Part shown: one piece after another, positions 36,785-41,304 of the stretch
Position numbering within the stretch: the first letter of the stretch is position 1
How the letters are laid out: each line of letters starts with the position of its first letter
NCBI GenBank assembly: GCA_947589015.1
Contig: CANPZF010000015.1
Span: 1-41,304, forward strand
Length of the DNA: 41,304 nucleotides
Direction: 5' to 3'
Source: an uncultured Clostridia bacterium
Lineage (GTDB): Bacteria > Bacillota > Clostridia > TANB77 > CAG-508
Made by a program: the position numbers and the translations under genes
The notes under the pieces: model-generated
Seen by the model: only the letters and a program-made list of their open reading frames with translations
Database searches by the model: none
Told to the model about the DNA's origin: nothing

Positions 36785-36801
36785 AAAAAAGTAAAAAAGT
36801 A

Positions 36802-36830
36802 TTGACAAATGGAAAAAAATGGTGTAAAGT
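36802..36830 (+). promoter_or_regulatory. Sigma-A-type promoter for ylxM-ffh
   Basis: TTGACA (36802-36807), 17-bp spacer, TAAAGT (36825-36830). It begins 18 bp after the end of the inverted-repeat element. Confidence 0.65.
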
Positions 36831-36864
36831 ATATTAGCATTACATTTGAAAGAAGGTAATAGAT

Positions 36865-37212
36865 ATGGATAAAAAAGTGGAAATTAGTATATTATGTCAG
36901 CTATATGGAAAACTTTTAACTAATAAACAATTTTTATTCATAGACGATTACTACAATAATGACCTATCACTATCAGAAATAGCAGAAAACAACAATATAA
37001 CAAGACAGGCCGTTAGAGATAATATCAAGAAGGGAGAGAAGAAACTTTTCGAGTATGAAGAAAAGCTAGAGTTTATGAAAAGGACATTAAAGCAAGAAAA
37101 GAAAATTGAAAAAGTTTTATCAGAATTAACAAAAATACAAACAGATTATTCTGACAAACAGATTTCTAATGTTTTGGAAAACATCAAGAAACAATTAAAT
37201 TGTCTAGTTTAG
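36865..37212 (+). CDS. ylxM: YlxM-family SRP-associated DNA-binding-like protein
   Basis: 115-aa UPF0122 protein, almost always next to ffh; binds and modulates the signal recognition particle in streptococci. Helix-turn-helix LSLSEIAENNNITRQAVRDNI (about 32-53) preceded by LTNKQFLFIDDYYNND, the sigma-70-region-4-like core. RBS GAAGG. Same operon as ffh. Confidence 0.92.
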   Translation: MDKKVEISILCQLYGKLLTNKQFLFIDDYYNNDLSLSEIAENNNITRQAVRDNIKKGEKKLFEYEEKLEFMKRTLKQEKKIEKVLSELTKIQTDYSDKQISNVLENIKKQLNCLV

Positions 37213-37254
37213 GCAATCAAGAAACAAGAGTAAAAAGAATGGAGTGAATTTATA

Positions 37255-38609
37255 ATGGCTTTTGAAGGATTATCTTCTAGATTACAAGAAATAACAAGAA
37301 AATTAAGAGGAAAAGCAAGAATTACAGAATCAGATTTAAAAGAAATGTTAAGAGAGGTAAAACTTGCACTTTTGGAAGCTGATGTAAATTACAAAATAGT
37401 AAAAGAATTTATAGCAACCATTCAAGAAAAAGCATTAGGTCAAGATGTTTTAAAATCTTTAACACCAGGTCAACAAGTAATTAAAATAGTAAAGGACGAA
37501 TTAGTAGAACTACTTCGGAGGAACTGAGAGTAAAATCAATTTTACTCCAAATCCACCTACTATTATAATGCTAGTTGGACTACAAGGATCTGGTAAAACA
37601 ACTACAGCAGGAAAACTGGCCAATATACTTAGAAAGCAAGGAAAAAAGCCATTATTAGTTGCATGTGATATATACAGACCAGCAGCTATAAAACAATTAC
37701 AAGTAGTAGGAAGCCAGCTAAATATACCAGTGTTTGCGAATGAGCAATCTAGAGATGTTGTACAAATAGCAAGACAAGCAATGTCAACAGCAATGTCAAA
37801 ATTAAATGATGTTGTAATATTAGATACAGCAGGAAGATTACATATAGATGAAGATTTGATGAATGAATTAAAAAATTTAAAATCAAATATAAAGCCACAT
37901 GAGATTTTGCTTGTAGTAGATAGTATGACAGGTCAAGATGCTGTAAACGTATCAGAAAAGTTTAATGAAGCCTTAGGAATAGATGGAGTTGTTTTAACAA
38001 AATTAGATGGAGACACTCGTCGGAGGTGCAGCTTTATCTGTAAAAAAAGTAACAGGAAGACCTATAAAATATGCAGCAACAGGAGAGAAACTAAGTGATA
38101 TAGAAGTATTTCATCCAGAAAGAATGGCAGGAAGAATCTTAGGAATGGGTGATATATTATCTATAATAGAAAAAGCTGAAGAAACATTTGATTTAGAACA
38201 AGCCGAAAAGTTAGAAAAGCAATTAAAGAAAAAAGAACTAGATTTAGATGATTATTTAGCACAGATAAGACAAGTTAAAAAAATGGGTTCTTTTTCATCA
38301 TTGCTAAAACTAATTCCTGGAATGAATCAATTCAAAGATGTAAAAGTGGATGATAGAGAATTTGAAAAAGTAGAAGCTATAATTTGTTCAATGACGAAAC
38401 AGGAAAAAAGAGATCCAAAACTTTTAAATGCAAGTAGAAGACAAAGAATAGCAAATGGCAGTGGAACAACAGTACAAGAAATCAATAAATTCATGAAATC
38501 TTATGAAATGACACAAAAAGTAATGAAAAAAATGCAAAGCAACAAAGGTGGAATGAAAAAATTATTAAATAATATTGATGAAAATACATTAAAAAATTTC
38601 AAATTCTAA
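37255..38609 (+). CDS. ffh: Signal recognition particle GTPase Ffh, two +1 shifts at CGG
   Basis: Binds signal sequences and 4.5S/6S RNA and targets ribosomes to the membrane; essential in bacteria. N domain FEGLSSRLQEITRKLRGKARI (1-87); then CTT-CGG-AGG at 37516, where skipping C restores ELLGGTES and PTIIMLVGLQGSGKTTT (P-loop). G domain: DIYRPAAIKQL, ILDTAGRLHID, VVDSMTGQDA, LTKLDGDTR; then CGT-CGG-AGG at 38021, where skipping C restores RGGAALSV. M domain is Met-rich: LIPGMNQF, MTKQEKRDPK, SRRQRIANGSGT. With both skips the product is 450 aa, the usual Ffh length. Single gene in the right operon, so a pseudogene is implausible. Confidence 0.95.
37516..37519 (+). other. CGGA +1 recoding site 1 in ffh
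   Basis: 0-frame CTA CTT CGG AGG AAC TGA; skipping C37516 gives CTT GGA GGA ACT GAG, the Gly-Gly at the N/G domain border. Confidence 0.9.
38021..38024 (+). other. CGGA +1 recoding site 2 in ffh
   Basis: 0-frame ACT CGT CGG AGG TGC; skipping C38021 gives CGT GGA GGT GCA GCT, the invariant DxRGGAAL of SRP GTPases. Confidence 0.9.
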
Positions 38610-38666
38610 AATATAACTTAAAGTTATTAATTTTTTAAATATAAGAAATTTTTGGAGGTGAACAAA

Positions 38667-38903
38667 ATGGTAAAAATAAGATTACAAAGACAAGGAAAGA
38701 AAAAAGCTCCATTTTATCATATTGTAGTGGCAGATTCAAGAAGCCCAAGAGATGGTAAAATAATTGAGCAATTAGGTACATATGATCCAATGACAGAACC
38801 AGCAACAATAGTATTAAACAAAGAAAAAGTAGAACAATGGATTAAAAATGGTGCAAAACCAACAGACACAGTAAAAGCATTAATAGAAAATGCTAACAAA
38901 TAA
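38667..38903 (+). CDS. rpsP: 30S ribosomal protein S16
   Basis: 78 aa, [40 protein letters not shown], then [16 protein letters not shown] at 38667 seven bases after TTTGGAGGTG; the longer upstream extension is out. Standard position after ffh. Confidence 0.98.
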   Translation: MVKIRLQRQGKKKAPFYHIVVADSRSPRDGKIIEQLGTYDPMTEPATIVLNKEKVEQWIKNGAKPTDTVKALIENANK

Positions 38904-38932
38904 AAATTTTAATCCTAATTGGAGGAAAAAGA

Positions 38933-39163
38933 ATGAAAGACATATTAGAAACTATAATACTAAATTTAGTTGATAATAAAGAAGCTGTTGAAATAAAAGA
39001 AGTAAATAATGAAAAATTAACTACATTTGAAGTAAGAGTAGCAAATGAAGATATGGGAAAAATAATAGGTAAACAAGGAAGACTTGCAAAATCTATTAGA
39101 ACAGTAATGAAATCTGTAGCTGGAAGAGAACAAAAAAAGGTTACAGTAGAATTTATAGGGTAA
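38933..39163 (+). CDS. khpA: KH-domain RNA-binding protein KhpA
   Basis: 76 aa with one KH domain; GKIIGKQGRLAKSIRTVM holds the GxxG loop, followed by REQKKVTVEFIG. Partner of KhpB/Jag in RNA binding and cell-shape control in Bacillota. RBS TTGGAGG. Between rpsP and rimM, its usual place. Confidence 0.95.
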   Translation: MKDILETIILNLVDNKEAVEIKEVNNEKLTTFEVRVANEDMGKIIGKQGRLAKSIRTVMKSVAGREQKKVTVEFIG

Positions 39164-39185
39164 TGGGAGTTTATAAATATAAAGT

Positions 39186-39692
39186 ATGACAGATTATCTT
39201 GAATTAGGTCAAATTGTAAATACATTTGGAATAAAAGGAATGGTAAAAATAAAACCATTTACAGATGATATAGAGCAATTTGAACATTTACAAACAATCT
39301 ATATAAAAAACAAAAACAGTAAGAAAGAATATGAAATAGAAGAAATAAAATACCATAAAAACATGATATTGTTAAAATTAAAAGGAATAGAAACTCCAGA
39401 GCAAGCAGAAAATCTAAGAAATAGCTATGTAATAATACCTAGAGAAAAAGCTAAAAAACTAGAAGAAGGAACATATTACATAGTTGATATGATTGGACTT
39501 GAAGTCTATACAGACGAAGGAGAAAATCTAGGAATTTTAGAAGATATCTTTAATACTGGAAGCAATGACATCTATGTAGTAAAAGATAATTCAGGAAAAG
39601 AAGTACTTTTACCTGCTATAAAAGATGTAATAAAAAAAGTAGATATGGATAATAAAAAGATAATAGTTCACATTATAAAAGGTTTAATATAA
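39186..39692 (+). CDS. rimM: Ribosome maturation factor RimM
   Basis: 168 aa, assists 30S maturation by binding S19. N-terminal barrel LGQIVNTFGIKGMVKIKPFT; PRC-type C-terminal domain YYIVDMIGLEVYTDEGENLG, DIYVVKDNSGKEVLLPAI. The start has no close RBS (GGGAG lies about 15 bases away). Its last base overlaps the ATG of a short in-frame extension of trmD. Confidence 0.96.
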   Translation: MTDYLELGQIVNTFGIKGMVKIKPFTDDIEQFEHLQTIYIKNKNSKKEYEIEEIKYHKNMILLKLKGIETPEQAENLRNSYVIIPREKAKKLEEGTYYIVDMIGLEVYTDEGENLGILEDIFNTGSNDIYVVKDNSGKEVLLPAIKDVIKKVDMDNKKIIVHIIKGLI

Positions 39693-39703
39693 TGGAGGAA
39701 AAA

Positions 39704-40387
39704 ATGAAATTCGATGTGTTAACACTTTTTCCTGAAATGTTTGAAACAATAAATCAAAGTATATTAGGAAAGGCAATAGAAAAAGAACTAATTGAAGTTA
39801 ATTTAATAAATATTAGGGATTTTTCAAATGACAAACACAAAAAAGTAGATGATACTCCATATGGTGGTGGAGCTGGAATGGTAATGATGCCAGATGTAGT
39901 ATATGATGCATATAAATCAATAGATACTAAAAATGCAAAAGTTATATACATGTCACCACAAGGAAAACAATTAAACCAACAAAAAGTGGAAGAATTATCT
40001 AAAGAAAATCATTTAATTATTCTTTGTGGACATTATGAAGGTGTTGATCAAAGAGTAATTGATAAAATTGTAGATGAGGAAATATCTATAGGAGACTATG
40101 TATTAACAGGAGGAGAAATACCTGCAATGGTGTTAATAGATAGTGTTAGTAGATATATAGAAGGAGTTTTAAAAAAAGAATCGATTAAAGAAGAGAGTTT
40201 TTCAAATGGACTTCTAGAATATCCTCAATATACAAGACCAGAAGTATTTTTAGGTGAAAAGGTTCCTGAAGTTTTGCTTTCAGGGAATCACGAAAAAATA
40301 GATAAATGGAGAAAAGAGAAATCTATACAAATAACAAAACAAAAAAGACCAGACCTTATAGAAAAATTAAATGAAGTGCAAATATAA
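39704..40387 (+). CDS. trmD: tRNA (guanine37-N1)-methyltransferase TrmD
   Basis: 227 aa SPOUT enzyme making m1G37, the base 3' of the anticodon that prevents +1 frameshifting. [13 protein letters not shown] start at 39704 after [21 protein letters not shown], the knot [12 protein letters not shown] and [35 protein letters not shown]. All key motifs present, so general loss of m1G37 is not the cause of the frameshift sites reported here. Confidence 0.97.
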   Translation: MKFDVLTLFPEMFETINQSILGKAIEKELIEVNLINIRDFSNDKHKKVDDTPYGGGAGMVMMPDVVYDAYKSIDTKNAKVIYMSPQGKQLNQQKVEELSKENHLIILCGHYEGVDQRVIDKIVDEEISIGDYVLTGGEIPAMVLIDSVSRYIEGVLKKESIKEESFSNGLLEYPQYTRPEVFLGEKVPEVLLSGNHEKIDKWRKEKSIQITKQKRPDLIEKLNEVQI

Positions 40388-40428
40388 CATGCACCGCTCA
40401 TGAATTAAGAAAAGGAGGAATTTCTAAG

Positions 40429-40989
40429 ATGGATATTATAAAATCTATTGAACATGAACAATTAAAAAATAAAATACCAGAATTAAAAGTTGGTAATACA
40501 GTTAAAGTACACGTAAGAATAAAAGAAGGAAACAAAGAAAGAATCCAAGTATTTGAAGGAATTATTATAAAAATACAAGGTGGTGGAGTTAATAAAACAT
40601 TTACAGTAAGAAAAATTTCTTATGGAGTAGGTGTAGAAAAGACTTTCTTAGTACATTCACCATTAGTAGAAAAAGTAGAATTGGTAAGAGTTGGTAAAGC
40701 TAGACGTGCTAAACTATACTATTTAAGAGATAGAGTAGGTAAAGCTGCTAAAACTAAGGAAAAAATAGGAGCTAGAATTGAAGATAAAGAAATAACAGTA
40801 AAAGAAGAAATGTCAGAAATGCCAGTTGAAGAAGTTGCTGAGACCACAACAACAAAAACAACTGAAGCACCAGTTAAATCAGCTCCAGAAGAAAAACCAG
40901 CTATTGAAACAGAAAAAGTTGAAGTTCAAGAAGTTGTAGATACTGTAAAAGAAGAAAAAGTAAAAGATGTAAAAGAAAAAACTGAATAA
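40429..40989 (+). CDS. rplS: 50S ribosomal protein L19 with long acidic/Lys tail
   Basis: 186 aa. Residues 1-~115 are a normal L19: [64 protein letters not shown]. The remaining ~65 residues are a low-complexity Glu/Lys/Val/Thr extension (for example [17 protein letters not shown]) not found in the model proteins. RBS AAAGGAGGAA. Last gene of the operon. Confidence 0.96.
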   Translation: MDIIKSIEHEQLKNKIPELKVGNTVKVHVRIKEGNKERIQVFEGIIIKIQGGGVNKTFTVRKISYGVGVEKTFLVHSPLVEKVELVRVGKARRAKLYYLRDRVGKAAKTKEKIGARIEDKEITVKEEMSEMPVEEVAETTTTKTTEAPVKSAPEEKPAIETEKVEVQEVVDTVKEEKVKDVKEKTE

Positions 40990-41007
40990 TTTTATAATGA
41001 ATTCAAT

Positions 41008-41046
41008 AAAAAAACAATTCAAAGATGGAGTGAATTGTTTTTTTTT
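41008..41046 (+). terminator. Rho-independent terminator after rplS
   Basis: Arm 41008-41020 (AAAAAAACAATTC) pairs with GAATTGTTTTTTT from 41032, 11-base loop, ending in a long T-run. Confidence 0.9.
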
Positions 41047-41100
41047 ATTGCAAACAATAATTGTTACAGTTCACAGTATATCAGTTTTTATATTTGTGTC

Positions 41101-41304
41101 GTTTCGATAGTGGTAGTATATGTACTTATTTATAAATCAACGCTTGATTGAAATGAGAAATAGAAATTCTTATATACAAAATTGAGGAATGTTCACGGAA
41201 AAAAGATTACTAATATATTCTTTTTCCTTACACTCCTCGGCTTGATACATGACTTAGAAATTCTTGATAAAATCAATCAGCGCCCTCGTGAGGCGAGATT
41301 CCCT
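41101..41304. repeat. Inverted-repeat element copy 2 (partial, runs off window)
   Basis: Begins GTTTCGATAG and matches the reverse complement of the right half of copy 1 (36407-36784): GGTAGTATATG..., TTATATACAAAATTGAGGAA, TGTTCACGGAAAA, then TAATATATTCTTTT. A conserved inner hairpin has a changed sequence (CGCCCTC...GAGGCG). Orientation is opposite to copy 1. It ends at the window edge. Confidence 0.75.

Noticed and set aside
37255..38609. ffh as three separate genes or a pseudogene
   Set aside because: The three open pieces join exactly by two one-base skips into one full-length Ffh in the normal operon; all catalytic motifs are intact, so decay is unlikely.

Overview
The window is a strongly AT-rich Bacillota (Clostridia-type) chromosome segment. 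Evidence for this is the A/T-biased codon use with AGA as the main Arg codon, Shine-Dalgarno sites of the GGAGG type before nearly every gene, TGA used as a stop, the ylxM-ffh-rpsP-khpA-rimM-trmD-rplS block, and a fragment of the spore-coat gene cotJC. An uncultured gut clostridium is the most likely source, but this is inference.

Layout. 139-15187: a surface-polysaccharide locus. It holds an initiating sugar transferase, an RfbC-like epimerase, GT8 and GT4 glycosyltransferases, an EpsG-type polymerase, an acetyltransferase, UDP-galactopyranose mutase, a flippase, and two sets of genes that look like CDP-alcohol (or similar activated phospho-alcohol) pathways. 15223-19794: a cassette with a cholesterol-dependent-cytolysin-like protein fused to a cysteine-peptidase-like domain, a zinc ribbon, a two-TM protein, a GH25 lysozyme and an unknown protein. 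19998-23600: a TnpW-like small ORF and two tandem large serine recombinases that abut the 3' part of cotJC. 23672-23987: a small, less AT-rich islet with a Cys-rich protein. 24075-29135: DPM1-type GT2, a GT39-like membrane protein, and an OmpR/His-kinase pair. 29309-31133: a prepilin/FGE-like surface protein whose 3' end looks like a diversity-generating-retroelement variable region. 31398-36266: mnmA, a CopZ-like protein, a DUF5662 protein, a TVP38/DedA protein and, convergent, asnB. 36407-36784: a long inverted-repeat element. 36865-40989: SRP and ribosomal-protein/tRNA-modification operon, followed by a second repeat copy that runs off the window.

The main discovery candidate is a recoding pattern. 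Five otherwise intact genes (a GT2, the pilin/FGE gene, a TVP38 gene, asnB, and essential ffh twice) are each interrupted by exactly one extra C per site. At every one of the six sites the extra C makes an in-frame CGG codon directly in front of what should be a conserved Gly codon (CGGA five times, CGGG once). Skipping the C restores full-length, family-typical proteins. I found no other broken chromosomal gene apart from the cotJC fragment, and no CGG used as Arg in any gene except one codon in the foreign-looking Cys-rich ORF. The simplest reading is that CGG is an unassigned or hungry codon in this organism and that ribosomes make a +1 shift there (or read CGGR as a four-base Gly codon).
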